From: Acidobacteriota bacterium
GTDB taxonomy: Bacteria > Acidobacteriota > Polarisedimenticolia > QHYA01
Length of the DNA stretch: 22,527 nucleotides
Reading direction: 5' to 3'
NCBI GenBank assembly: GCA_003223995.1
Contig: QHYA01000101.1
Span: 1 to 22,527 of the forward strand
Shown: positions 14,265 to 22,199 of the stretch, piece after piece
How the letters are laid out: the number at the start of each line of letters is the position of its first letter
How positions within the stretch are numbered: the first letter of the stretch is position 1
Notes under the pieces: model-generated
The model's input: the letters and a program-made list of their open reading frames with translations, nothing else
Database searches by the model: none
Told to the model about the DNA's origin: nothing
Translations under genes and position numbers: made by a program

Positions 14265-16217
14265 ATGTCGGGACAGAGAAATCCACTACGGAGAGGCTGC
14301 AACGCGTTCCACGAAGGTATGACGGCCGCCCGAATCTCGCGTGCCGTCTCTCTCTCTTCGTTGCTTCTCACCGCCGTCGCGCTCCCTTCGGATCTTCCCG
14401 CCCAGGTCCCATGCGGAAGCACGTTGAGCCAAGACACAACACTCAGGGAGGACCTATCTTGCCCGGGCGATGGACTCAGGCTTGGCTCCAATGGGATCAC
14501 ACTCGACTGCGCCGGGCACGCGATCCGCGGCGAGGGTGGGTATCTCACCATGGGCGTCTCCGCCACCGGTGTCGAGCACGTGGTGGTGAGGAACTGCCAC
14601 ATTATGGGCTTCGGGGTTGCGCTACGGCTGCAAGACTCCCCAGCCTCGGTCGTGGAGGGTAACAAGCTCTCCGGTGATCCCTCCTACGCACTGTATGCCC
14701 TCAGGAGCCCTGGCCTAAGCGTTCAGGACAACATGTTCACCGGGCCGGGCGCCAACGTCCTCATCGTCTTCAGCTCGGGGATTCAGATTCTCGAGAACCA
14801 GTTCGATCCGGCCTCTCCCGACCCCGGGGAGTGGATCAACGTAGGGACGTACGGATGCCCACTCTCTCGCTTCTCCAGAAACCATAGCTCGGGAAGCGTC
14901 TACGTCGCCCTCACGCACCAGTCCGATGGCTCACGTGCTGAGGACAACCATCTGCTCGGCGGAAGCCTCATTGCAATCGGCAATTCGACTGACTGCGTCA
15001 TCACACGCAATCAACTCGGTCCCGTCGATCCCGGATTTCTCTATGCGAACACAGCCTTACACCTCTACGGCGGCCGCCACAACGAGATTAGCCACAACGT
15101 CGTCGAGGGTCACAGACTCGGGGGCGTCGTCGTCAATCTTGGTTCGGAAGCCAACAAGATCCTAGAAAACTCGATCCACGCGGCCAGCTACGGCATCTCT
15201 GTATACTCTGGACACGGGAACTCCATCCTCGAAAACGAAATCAAGGGCTCTTCGGTCGGAATCGAAGTAGTCGGAATTCAAGCCGGCGCCTATCCTGCAG
15301 AGAACATCTTTACCAGTAACAGGCTGAGCGGAGCGGTTCTTGGAATTCTCGAAGTTCAGCTCGAATCCGCTGGGGGGAATCTGCCTAACTCCTACGTCGA
15401 CAATGTAATCGAAGGCAGCAAGGTCTTCGGACTCCTTGCTTGGGGCAGTTCGCCGCGCTTGTTTGCCAACCGTTTCATCGCCAACGGGACAGACCCATAT
15501 ACACCGACACCAGACGAAGAATCGCTCTTTCATCTTTTGGGCGGGTTGCGTGGCGGCGTCGCGTTCTTCCCCTATGTGGGCAACCCTGCAAGCGCCTCGG
15601 ATGACGGCAACCCCTCAACCGACGTGCTGGCAATACCAATCATCGGGAGCCCGGACCAGCCGAACTGGTTCAGCGGGAACGGTGACGTAGACATCTACGC
15701 CCTGGACGGACGCGCTGAAAACTGGCGCACGCTCGATGACGACAATCTCTTCGAATTCCGGTCACCCAGTACAGGCGCGGAAGCTCAGCGTCGCGACCAC
15801 GAGCGGATCCGGCAAGACTGGTTCGGCCTGTTGCGTGTCGAAGACACCTTTGGGCATGCTGTCGTCGGCGTGACAGTCGAGGTGCGCGATGCCAGGGGAC
15901 ACCCGGCCGGCCTCTTCGCGTCGGGATCCTCAGGTTACGCGCCTGCCGAGTCGGACCCGGACCGCACCCAAGGGCTTGCTGAGGGAGAACCAGGAGGACC
16001 GTTGTCCCCTTGGCCTCGCTTTACTGAGTACGTGGTCGCAAGTAACGGCCAGCGTGAAGACCTCACGCCGCACCGTCTGAGTGTTCGCTCACCCTCCGGG
16101 ATGGCCAAGAGTCGATACTCGTGGGACGGTGTGGACAACGATCCTCTGGCATTTCGGATCGTCGGCGACCGGTATCAGACGGCGCTGGTCGTTCTCGACA
16201 AGCGTCTAGCGCCTTGA
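14265..16217 (+). CDS. Secreted right-handed parallel beta-helix repeat protein (NosD/periplasmic copper-binding-like)
   Basis: This 650-residue protein is probably exported: an unusually long basic N-region is followed by a hydrophobic stretch (SLSSLLLTAVALPSDLPAQ, about 29-47). From about residue 60 it begins with the usual lead-in of this family (LREDLSCPGDGLRLGSNGITLDCAGHAI) and runs through about 12 imperfect 22-25-residue coils with the N/D-x-(I/V)-x-x-N pattern (VVRNCHIMGFG, VVEGNKLSG, SVQDNMFTG, ILENQF, VITRNQLG, EISHNVVEG, ILENSIHAASYGISVYSG, ILENEIKGS). Such proteins bind or cleave polysaccharides or act as surface stalks; no catalytic set is recognisable. The C-terminal about 180 residues look like a different domain, with a carboxypeptidase-regulatory-like strand set (HAVVGVTVEVRDARGHPAG). 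The start is set by the strong ribosome site. It converges on the minus-strand gene ending at 16346. Confidence 0.8.
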   Translation: MSGQRNPLRRGCNAFHEGMTAARISRAVSLSSLLLTAVALPSDLPAQVPCGSTLSQDTTLREDLSCPGDGLRLGSNGITLDCAGHAIRGEGGYLTMGVSATGVEHVVVRNCHIMGFGVALRLQDSPASVVEGNKLSGDPSYALYALRSPGLSVQDNMFTGPGANVLIVFSSGIQILENQFDPASPDPGEWINVGTYGCPLSRFSRNHSSGSVYVALTHQSDGSRAEDNHLLGGSLIAIGNSTDCVITRNQLGPVDPGFLYANTALHLYGGRHNEISHNVVEGHRLGGVVVNLGSEANKILENSIHAASYGISVYSGHGNSILENEIKGSSVGIEVVGIQAGAYPAENIFTSNRLSGAVLGILEVQLESAGGNLPNSYVDNVIEGSKVFGLLAWGSSPRLFANRFIANGTDPYTPTPDEESLFHLLGGLRGGVAFFPYVGNPASASDDGNPSTDVLAIPIIGSPDQPNWFSGNGDVDIYALDGRAENWRTLDDDNLFEFRSPSTGAEAQRRDHERIRQDWFGLLRVEDTFGHAVVGVTVEVRDARGHPAGLFASGSSGYAPAESDPDRTQGLAEGEPGGPLSPWPRFTEYVVASNGQREDLTPHRLSVRSPSGMAKSRYSWDGVDNDPLAFRIVGDRYQTALVVLDKRLAP

Positions 16218-16345
16218 TCACCCTCAAGCCCCACCTGCATTGCCTGGCAGAGTTGTAGCCTCTCCAAGTCTCCCCCCTCATCCACCGCCGCGCCGACTCG
16301 TGCTTCACCGACCAGAGCGATCTCCGAGATCGACGCGCCTCGAGA

Positions 16346-17101
16346 TCACTCGGCAGGAGCGGACCAGAACCAGCCGGGGATCGCGAGCCGATTCGCGGTC
16401 GAGTAGCCGACCTGCCGCCATTCGATCTTGCCGTGGTTGTCCACGAGAACGAACGTCGGGGTGCCGCTGACGCCGTAGCTTTGGTAGCCCTTGCGCAGCT
16501 CGTCGCTTGCCACCAGCCCCGGGAAGGGCCCGGTCCAGGAACCAAGGAACTTCCGGATGGTCTCCTCGTCCTCATCGCTCACGGCCAGCACCGGAACGCC
16601 GGTCCGCCGGCTCCACGCCATGAGCTCCGGCAAGGATCCCTTGCAGGGCTTGCACCAGGTGGCCCAGAAAAAGAGCATGTGCCGGCGGCCTGAAAGATCG
16701 CCGCTCCCCTCCTGATCCGCGCGCACCATTCGGAGAGAGCTGAGCAGCGGCGCATCCTCTCCGGCCTTGGGCGGGGCCGGCAGCGCGGGGAGCTTGGTCG
16801 GGTAGGGAACCAGGGAGACGATCACGGGTACCGTCTTTCCGCCCCGCTGCAACTCCAGCGCGAGCGGCGTTCCACGAGGGGAGGTCATCGTCCACTCCCG
16901 GATCCGGTTCGGCTCGGTGAAGTGTCCGCCGGGCGGTCCCAGCACGATGTCTCCCGCCTGGATCCCCGCCGCGCTGGCCGGTCCCTCACCGTAGATCTGA
17001 TCGACCATCGCCGCGCCGCGCTCGACCTGGAAGCGCTCGCGGTCTTTGTCAGAGACCGGATGGAAGCGGATCCCGATCCACGACGGCAGCGCCCGCTGCA
17101 C
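16346..17101 (-). CDS. PDZ-like plus TlpA-type thioredoxin segment (3' part of a frameshifted gene)
   Basis: Residues about 1-100 of this 251-residue frame form a PDZ-like domain (SWIGIRFHP, ASAAGIQAGDIVLG, ALELQRGGKTVPVIVSL). Residues about 115-250 are a thioredoxin of the TlpA/redoxin class, with FFWATWCKPC (C150, C153), LPELMAWSRRTGVPVLAVSDED, and the cis-proline segment GVSGTPTFVLVDNHGKIEW. Exported proteins of this class act as thiol-disulfide reductases. The start shown (GTG 17101) has no ribosome site. Coherent sequence continues upstream (LEPLPPFADDLAAVQ) until a TAG about 45 bp before it, and there the adjacent frame takes over, so I read this as the C-terminal end of the longer gene beginning at 18455 after a one-base loss near 17145-17150. 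A separate gene remains possible. Confidence 0.75.
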   Translation of the reverse strand: MQRALPSWIGIRFHPVSDKDRERFQVERGAAMVDQIYGEGPASAAGIQAGDIVLGPPGGHFTEPNRIREWTMTSPRGTPLALELQRGGKTVPVIVSLVPYPTKLPALPAPPKAGEDAPLLSSLRMVRADQEGSGDLSGRRHMLFFWATWCKPCKGSLPELMAWSRRTGVPVLAVSDEDEETIRKFLGSWTGPFPGLVASDELRKGYQSYGVSGTPTFVLVDNHGKIEWRQVGYSTANRLAIPGWFWSAPAE

Positions 17102-17880
17102 TGCCGCGAGGTCGTCGGCGAACGGAGGCAGGGGCTCCAGCGTCTAGCGTCGGCCTGGCTCAGCAACTGCGTTCCGGCGATGCGGATCAGCAGGGCCCGC
17201 ATCCTCATGAGCGCGGCGAGCCGCACGTCCGTGCGGTACTTTGCGCTCTTCGCGTCCTCGTCGGTCTCGCGCAGATCCTGAAGGCGTTTCCATACATCGG
17301 AGCGCCCCTCAGTGAACTCCTTGATAGCAGGCAGCAGCTCGGCAAGGGTGCTCCGCTTCTCCCCCGCGTCGAGAGTTGCGATGCTCTTCTCATCGAGCCG
17401 TTGCTTCCAGCCCGGCTCTTTCTCCAGGAACCGATCAAGGTTCTCCTTCCTCAGATCGCCGAGAGCGAGCTTCCAGCGATCCTCGTAGGTGTCGAGCTCC
17501 TTGGAGAGGGCTTGCAGGCTGTCGATCTCGGGCTTCAACTCCGCGAGCGTCCGCGGGCTGAACGTCCCGTACACCTCGCCCATCCGGTCGAGGAGTCGGA
17601 TCTGCGGCTCCCATTGCCCGCGGCTCTTCCACGCGAGAGCGAGCTGCTCGTCGACCAGGGCCTCCACGTCGGCCTTTCTCCGGGCCCCTTCGTCCTGCAG
17701 GAGCCGCTCGAGGAAGAGATCGGAGGTCCGCATCGGCACATCGGGGCTGGTATCCGCGACCAGCACGGCCGAGTGCACGTCGTCCAGCGACGCATGTCTG
17801 CCCATGGCGTCGATGAAGCGGAAGGCGTGCCCGATGCGGTCGCGGTCCCGCCCTTCGGGGTAGCATCCGCACGCACGCCA
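16885..17880 (-). CDS. Middle, mostly helical segment of the frameshifted C13-like/PDZ/thioredoxin gene
   Basis: No start codon of its own is supported. The sense part runs from about 17875 (ACGCYPEGRDRDRIGHAFRF) to about 17150, after which the frame is a shadow down to its stop at 16885. The opening resembles the later part of bacterial legumain-like (C13) domains (GHAFRFIDAM, then SAVLVADTSPDVPMRTSDLFLERLL). About 150 residues of charged helical, probably coiled-coil, sequence follow (KELDTYEDRWKLALGDLRKE; KRSTLAELLPAIKEFTEGR), ending RMRALLIRIAGTQLLSQADA. It joins the upstream frame at a GCGTGCGTGCG repeat (17868-17878): one more GCGT unit would restore the frame. It joins the downstream PDZ/thioredoxin frame near GACGCTAGACGCTGG. 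Confidence 0.6.
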   Translation of the reverse strand, partial: WRACGCYPEGRDRDRIGHAFRFIDAMGRHASLDDVHSAVLVADTSPDVPMRTSDLFLERLLQDEGARRKADVEALVDEQLALAWKSRGQWEPQIRLLDRMGEVYGTFSPRTLAELKPEIDSLQALSKELDTYEDRWKLALGDLRKENLDRFLEKEPGWKQRLDEKSIATLDAGEKRSTLAELLPAIKEFTEGRSDVWKRLQDLRETDEDAKSAKYRTDVRLAALMRMRALLIRIAGTQLLSQADARRWSPCLRSPTTSRQCSGRCRRGSGSASIRSLTKTASASRSSAARRWSIRSTVRDRPARRGSRRETSCWDRPADTSPSRTGSGSGR

Positions 17881-18455
17881 GGCTTCAGGTATCCCAGAAG
17901 CGCCCTGAACTCCAGAACCGAGAGGGACTCGTTCCACAGGGAGATGAATCCGTTTTCCGGATCGTCTGTGTTCCTCGTTCCGTGGTCGGTCACGAACACG
18001 AGCAGCGTGTCGCCGGATCGCAGCGTGTCGCTCATGCTGTCGAACCACCGTCGCAGCTCCCGCAGGCGGGCGGGCCGAAGGGTCACCCCATCCCAGACCG
18101 TGTTCGTGAGATTCGTCGGGTTCAGCGTTCGGCCCACGCCGGTTCCATCGACGAGCCAGAAATCCGGAGGCTCGCTGCCGCGTGTGGCGAGGTCCTGCGT
18201 CGAGCCGTCGCCATCGGCGGAGAAAATGGAGATCCGGTCCGCCGCCACGCCACGGCTCCGCAGCGCCGCCACCATATCCTGCAGGTGGTGCAGATGGCTG
18301 AGGTAGTTGCTCGCAGCCGATCCCCCACCGTTGATCAGCAGGGCGTGGGTTTGAGGCGCCCGCGTTTCTTCCGCGATGGCGAGCGCCCACGGCCCGGCGA
18401 GGCCGGCGGCGAGCGCCAGGGCGAGCGAGAGGTGACGAGTGCCCAGGTCTCCCAT
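17535..18455 (-). CDS. Legumain/caspase-like (peptidase C13-type) N-terminal segment of a frameshifted gene (coherent to about 17871)
   Basis: ATG 18455 is preceded by TGGAGA at good spacing. Residues 1-29 are a signal peptide (HLSLALALAAGLAGPWALAIA). Residues about 36-195 resemble a C13-type caspase fold: THALLINGGG first strand, SNYLSHLHHLQDMVAALRSRG helix, ISIFSADGDGSTQDLA, then LRSGDTLLVFVTDHGTRN, where H158 would be the catalytic His, and ISLWNESLSVLEFRALLGYL. The strand that normally brings the catalytic Cys should follow at once, but the frame breaks at residue 195 (LKPGVR) in a GCGT repeat, and the next frame resumes beyond where I would expect the Cys. Sequence below about 17871 in this frame is noise to the stop at 17535. 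The copy therefore looks broken, or mis-assembled, with the Cys strand missing. Confidence 0.65.
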   Translation of the reverse strand: MGDLGTRHLSLALALAAGLAGPWALAIAEETRAPQTHALLINGGGSAASNYLSHLHHLQDMVAALRSRGVAADRISIFSADGDGSTQDLATRGSEPPDFWLVDGTGVGRTLNPTNLTNTVWDGVTLRPARLRELRRWFDSMSDTLRSGDTLLVFVTDHGTRNTDDPENGFISLWNESLSVLEFRALLGYLKPGVRADATPKGGTATASGTPSASSTPWADMRRWTTCTRPCWSRIPAPMCRCGPPISSSSGSCRTKGPGERPTWRPWSTSSSLSRGRAAGNGSRRSDSSTGWARCTGRSARGRSRS

Positions 18456-18644
18456 CAGGGTCTCCAGGATTTCAGTCCGCCGAGCAGGCCCGGTTCTCTC
18501 CGCCGGGCGGGCCGGGCGACGATGTTCGACCTGAATAGGGTACCTGATGTACTCACGCTCCTCCAGGTCAGGATCCCACGCTCCTGGGGTATGCTCTCCG
18601 CCGCCATTGCAGGGATGCACTTCCCAAGAACGAGGATCGAGACG

Positions 18645-19094
18645 ATGAACACGAAACGAAAAGGACTCTCCTGCTGGTTGGAGCGATTCTCCCACACCGT
18701 GTCGGAGGCCACCGGGACATCATGGGCCTTCGCCGTCGCCCTGGCCGTGATCATCGTGTGGGGCGTGACCGGACCGGTCTTTGGCTACTCCGACACCTGG
18801 CAGCTCGTCATCAACACGGGCACCACTATCGTGACCTTCCTGATGGTCTTCCTCATCCAGAGGGCCCAGAACAAGGAAGCGCAGGCCATCGAGCTGAAGC
18901 TGAACGAGATCGTGGCCGCTATCGAGGGCGCCAGCAACCGCCTGATCGATGTCGAGAGCCTGTCGGAGGAAGAGCTGCGGACGCTTCACGAGTATTACCG
19001 GAAGCTCTCGCGGATGGCGCAGCACGAGTCCTCCCTCACGAAGTCCCACTCCATCGAGGAAGCGGAAGCGCGCCATCTCAGAAAGAAGGCATGA
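18645..19094 (+). CDS. Low-affinity iron permease-like small membrane protein
   Basis: This 149-residue protein matches the low-affinity iron permease family (PF04120). It has an N-terminal cytoplasmic stretch with FSHTVSEATGTSWAFAVALAVIIVWGVTGPVFG (first membrane helix about 27-47), the highly typical YSDTWQLVINTGTTIVTFLMVFLIQRAQNKEAQAIELKLNE (second helix about 53-71 followed by the conserved Q-R-x-Q-N-K-E segment), then a helical tail (SLSEEELRTLHEYYRKLSRMA). The bacterial homologues are mostly unproven as iron transporters. I chose ATG 18645 for its GAGGAT site about 9 nt upstream; ATG 18615 would add ten residues. The frame is open much further upstream but that part is antisense to the 18455 gene. 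It is divergent from that gene with 189 bp between them. Confidence 0.87.
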   Translation: MNTKRKGLSCWLERFSHTVSEATGTSWAFAVALAVIIVWGVTGPVFGYSDTWQLVINTGTTIVTFLMVFLIQRAQNKEAQAIELKLNEIVAAIEGASNRLIDVESLSEEELRTLHEYYRKLSRMAQHESSLTKSHSIEEAEARHLRKKA

Positions 19095-19196
19095 AACACA
19101 ATCCCGGCTTCCTCGAGGTCGCCGCCACCATGCCCTCTAGGGGCCGGTGCATCTGTATCAGCAGAAGTCAAGCGCAGCGTCGGCGGGTGGGACGCC

Positions 19197-22025
19197 TCAG
19201 GCCTCCAGGGCCTGGGCAAGGGCGCGAAACACCGTGGCGAGGGACTTCCTGTGGTCCTGAGGCAGGGCGGGCGCGACAGCCGCAATGGCGGCCGAAAGGG
19301 CCGCCGGATCGATGCGCGTCTCCGAGGGCTGGAAAGAACTCGTCTCGCGCGAGCTGTCCGGGACATTGTCCAGGGGCGACGATGCCGCGACGGTCCGCAT
19401 CGCGGCCCTCTCGGCCACCTGCCTGATCTCCGCGGCCACCTTGGCGTTCGCGACCTGCGACTCCGAGCCCGTGGCCGCAGGCTCCGCGATCTCTGCAGCC
19501 GCCCCCTCCGAGATCTCTGCCGGCGGCTCCGCAGTCTCTGCTCCCGGCTCCGCGACCGCCGCAAGCCGCTCGGCAGGAACCTCCCTGCGGGAAGCAGCCT
19601 CGCCCGGCTGCATCGACGTGGCGGGGACAGCCGTCTGGAGAAGCGAGCGGACCATCTCGCGGAATGACCCGCTCCCGCCCGGTGCCGCGATTATGTCCTC
19701 GCCCGACCTGGCCCAGATGTTCTCCAGGACGTTCTTCTTCGTTTCGTGCAGGCGAAGGATGCTCTCCTCGATGCTCTCCTTCGTCACCACCAGAATCTCC
19801 TGAACCGATCGCTTCGATCCGATCCGATGCACGCGCGCGATGCGCTGCTCGAGGCGGGCAGGGTTCCATGGCAGATCGAGGTTGATGACGACATCCGCCG
19901 CCTGCAGGTTCAGCCCGACGCCGCCCGAGTCGGTGCTCACGAACGCGGCGGGGCCCTTGTGCTGCACGAAGGAGCGGATCATCTCCGGCCTGCGCCGGAT
20001 GGCGACCCCTCCGTGCAGGTGAAAAACGGCCAGCCCCAGCTTCCGGACCAGGGCCTCGACGCGGTCCGTCATGTCCGTCCATTCCGAGAACACGACGGCC
20101 TTGCGTCCCTCACCGAGGCAAAGATCCCGCAGGGCCTCTTCGAGCTCCTGGAGCTTGGGAACCTTCCGGTCATCGAATTCAAGGCCCAGCATGTGCGGGC
20201 CGTTGCAGCAGCGCCTCGCGATCACCAGAAGCCGCTGTATCCTTTCGAGGTCCGCCGGCAGGATGACCTTCTTGCTGGCGATTCTCCGGGCCTGCGTCAG
20301 AACGTCATCGTAGGTCGATTCCACCGCGGGATGCATCGGCACCGTCACGATCGAACGGAGTCGTTCCGGCAGCTGCAGGGCGACGTCCTCCTTGCGCCGG
20401 CGCAGAAAAGCGGGTGCGAGGCGCGAGCGGAGGGCGTCGAGGCCCCGGTAGAGCACCACGCGCCGGCCCTTCGGGTCCCTGACGAAGTGATCGCGGTCGA
20501 GCTGCCAGAGCGGCGGCAGTAGCCGCTGGTCTATGAGCTGCGCGATGGCGTATGCCTCCTCGAGCCGGTTCTCCAGCGGCGTGCCCGTCAGGGCGAACAC
20601 GTACCGGGCGCCGATCGCCTTCAGCACCCTCGCCGTGCGCGTGCGCAGGCCCTTCGCCCTTTGAGCTTCGTCCACGATCAGAAGGTCCGGAGGCGCCGCC
20701 TCGTGGTGCCGGTGGTCGCGCAGGACCTGCTCGTAGTGTGTGATCAGCCAGCGGGGGCGAGAAGCGATGACGCGGGCGCGCTCCGGACTCGATCCTTCTA
20801 GCAGCGACGCGTGCTCGCCAAGCCACCTGAGAATCTCGTCCTGCCACCCCCCTCGCAGGCTCGCCGGGCACACGATGGTGACGCACCGCGCGGGGTGCCC
20901 CGCCCGGCGTAAGGCGGCCGCCGCGAGGATCGCTTGCCCGCTCTTGCCAAGCCCCATCTCGTCGGCAAGCAGCGCGCGGCCGGTCTTCGCGAGGAACTCC
21001 GCGCCGGTCCACTGGTAGGGGTAGGGGGGCAGTCCGAGTGGAGGGAGCAGGTCGGTGAGATTCTCCTTCGGGAGGACTGGCCTCCTGTCGAGTCTCCCCT
21101 GCAGCCAGCCCAGAGCTTCCGGCTCCACCCACTCGCCGAAAGTGCGCAGCCAGTGGAGGAGCTCTCTCTCGTCCCTGGCCAGCGGACGCAGGGGAATCCC
21201 CTGGCCATCGAACGCTTGGCGCACGGCAGGCCCTCCGGCTCCCACCGGCCGGCCGAACAGGCGCGGCTCGACGATCTCGCCGAAATGCAGGTAGATGCGA
21301 GGCCGCGAAGCGTCCCGGCGGTGCGGCCGCGGGAGCCTCGACCTCTTGGAGCGCAGCCAGGCCCTCACGCGCTCGACGTGCTTGCACGTGTGAAGCCGAT
21401 TGGCCTCGAAATCGGGACAGTGGCAGGAATGCGGCCCACCCACCGCCCCGCGAAGCTGGACTCGGTAGGAGAATCCTGATGGACTTTCCACACGAAGGAA
21501 CGGAGTCTCATCAGGCTTCACGAGGAGTTTTTCCCGTCGGGCCGCCGCTTTGCGTTCTTCGATAGCGCGCCGACGTTCCTCGATGGAGTCCCGGACTTCC
21601 TCATCCATGTCCTGCGGCGCGATCGACTGCTTCGCAGGTTCTGCGTTCCAATCCGCAGCCCTGCCATTGCCCGCGCCGGCACGAGCTGCCTTCGGTCCTT
21701 CGCCGGAGCCGACAACAACCGAAGCCTCGGGTTCCCTTCCCCGTGGCTGAGGCGTCAGACACTGCTTCAGCACGAGCGCAGCCGCGACTTCATGCTTGCA
21801 GGGATCCCTCCAGGACGGGCAACCGCACCGGTGCTCGAGCCCTCCTTCACCCGCCCAGAGCGCCACTTCGAAATCACCACTGTGGCCCCGAACGACCGTC
21901 GAAACGCTCTCACCGGAGCCGATGAAGTCGCACACACGCGCCTCCAGCGCGTAGCGCGTCCCCTCGCGCAGGGCCTGCCCCTTCACGCGCGCCAGGAACC
22001 GATCCAGCATCTCAGGTACGATCAC
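19197..22025 (-). CDS. SNF2-family helicase-like ATPase with two SWIM zinc fingers
   Basis: This protein has 942 residues from GTG 22025, which I chose for its strong GGGAGGGA site; the open frame extends 32 codons upstream without support. SWIM finger 1 is HRCGCPSWRDPCKH (C67, C69, C76, H78). SWIM finger 2 is HSCHCPDFEANRLHTCKH (C201, C203, C214, H216). The SNF2 ATPase follows from about residue 335: YPYQWTGAEFL (Q motif), LLADEMGLGKS (Walker A, K361), TIVCPASLRGGW, LLIVDEAQRAKG (DEAQ in place of DEAH), ALTGTPLENR. The C-terminal RecA lobe has KAVVFSEWTDM, FVSTDSGGVGLNLQAADVVI and QRIARVHRIGSKRSV. The last about 130 residues are an Ala/Glu/Pro-rich low-complexity tail ending in a short helical segment. 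Such proteins move or remodel protein-DNA complexes; no specific partner is evident. It lies downstream of the NtrC-type gene on the same strand. Confidence 0.92.
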   Translation of the reverse strand: MIVPEMLDRFLARVKGQALREGTRYALEARVCDFIGSGESVSTVVRGHSGDFEVALWAGEGGLEHRCGCPSWRDPCKHEVAAALVLKQCLTPQPRGREPEASVVVGSGEGPKAARAGAGNGRAADWNAEPAKQSIAPQDMDEEVRDSIEERRRAIEERKAAARREKLLVKPDETPFLRVESPSGFSYRVQLRGAVGGPHSCHCPDFEANRLHTCKHVERVRAWLRSKRSRLPRPHRRDASRPRIYLHFGEIVEPRLFGRPVGAGGPAVRQAFDGQGIPLRPLARDERELLHWLRTFGEWVEPEALGWLQGRLDRRPVLPKENLTDLLPPLGLPPYPYQWTGAEFLAKTGRALLADEMGLGKSGQAILAAAALRRAGHPARCVTIVCPASLRGGWQDEILRWLGEHASLLEGSSPERARVIASRPRWLITHYEQVLRDHRHHEAAPPDLLIVDEAQRAKGLRTRTARVLKAIGARYVFALTGTPLENRLEEAYAIAQLIDQRLLPPLWQLDRDHFVRDPKGRRVVLYRGLDALRSRLAPAFLRRRKEDVALQLPERLRSIVTVPMHPAVESTYDDVLTQARRIASKKVILPADLERIQRLLVIARRCCNGPHMLGLEFDDRKVPKLQELEEALRDLCLGEGRKAVVFSEWTDMTDRVEALVRKLGLAVFHLHGGVAIRRRPEMIRSFVQHKGPAAFVSTDSGGVGLNLQAADVVINLDLPWNPARLEQRIARVHRIGSKRSVQEILVVTKESIEESILRLHETKKNVLENIWARSGEDIIAAPGGSGSFREMVRSLLQTAVPATSMQPGEAASRREVPAERLAAVAEPGAETAEPPAEISEGAAAEIAEPAATGSESQVANAKVAAEIRQVAERAAMRTVAASSPLDNVPDSSRETSSFQPSETRIDPAALSAAIAAVAPALPQDHRKSLATVFRALAQALEA

Positions 22026-22108
22026 TGCGCTCCCTCCCGACCATGAACGCGTCACACTAGCCGCCTCCGCGGTTCGAACGCAAGAAGAATCTCGATCCGG
22101 CCGAGAAC

Positions 22109-22140
22109 CTCCCACCCGCACGTCCTCTGCGGGGAGGGAG
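22109..22140 (-). terminator. GC-rich hairpin between the NtrC-type gene and the SNF2 gene
   Basis: CTCCC-A-CCCGCA, a 7-nt loop, TGCGGG-GA-GGGAG forms an 11-bp stem with one small internal loop. It lies about 60 bp after the NtrC-type stop and about 85 bp before the SNF2 start, all on the minus strand. On that strand it is followed by GTTCTCGG, not a true T-run. It could end or reduce read-through into the helicase gene. Confidence 0.4.
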
Positions 22141-22199
22141 CGGGGCAGCGACCGAGATTGCAGGACGGCGTCGACAGTTGCTTGGCCGAGCCGCGGGAG

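Noticed and set aside
16318..16332. Near-palindrome CGATCTC-C-GAGATCG between converging genes
   Set aside because: It has no room for a hairpin loop without losing the central pairs and has no T-run; an operator between two gene ends would be unusual.
17982..18644. Long upstream extension of the iron permease-like gene
   Set aside because: It is antisense to the C13-like gene and has no family similarity; ATG 18645 has a ribosome site and gives the normal family start.
19198..19214. CAGGCC-TCCAG-GGCCTG hairpin as a terminator
   Set aside because: It lies almost entirely inside the SNF2 coding end, covers the stop codon and has no T-run; it is probably chance in GC-rich sequence.
19091..19426. 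Small plus-strand gene overlapping the permease stop by ATGA and containing a RCICIS motif
   Set aside because: The ATGA overlap looks attractive, but most of the frame is antisense to the SNF2 coding end and has the composition of a shadow frame, with no ribosome site other than chance purines.
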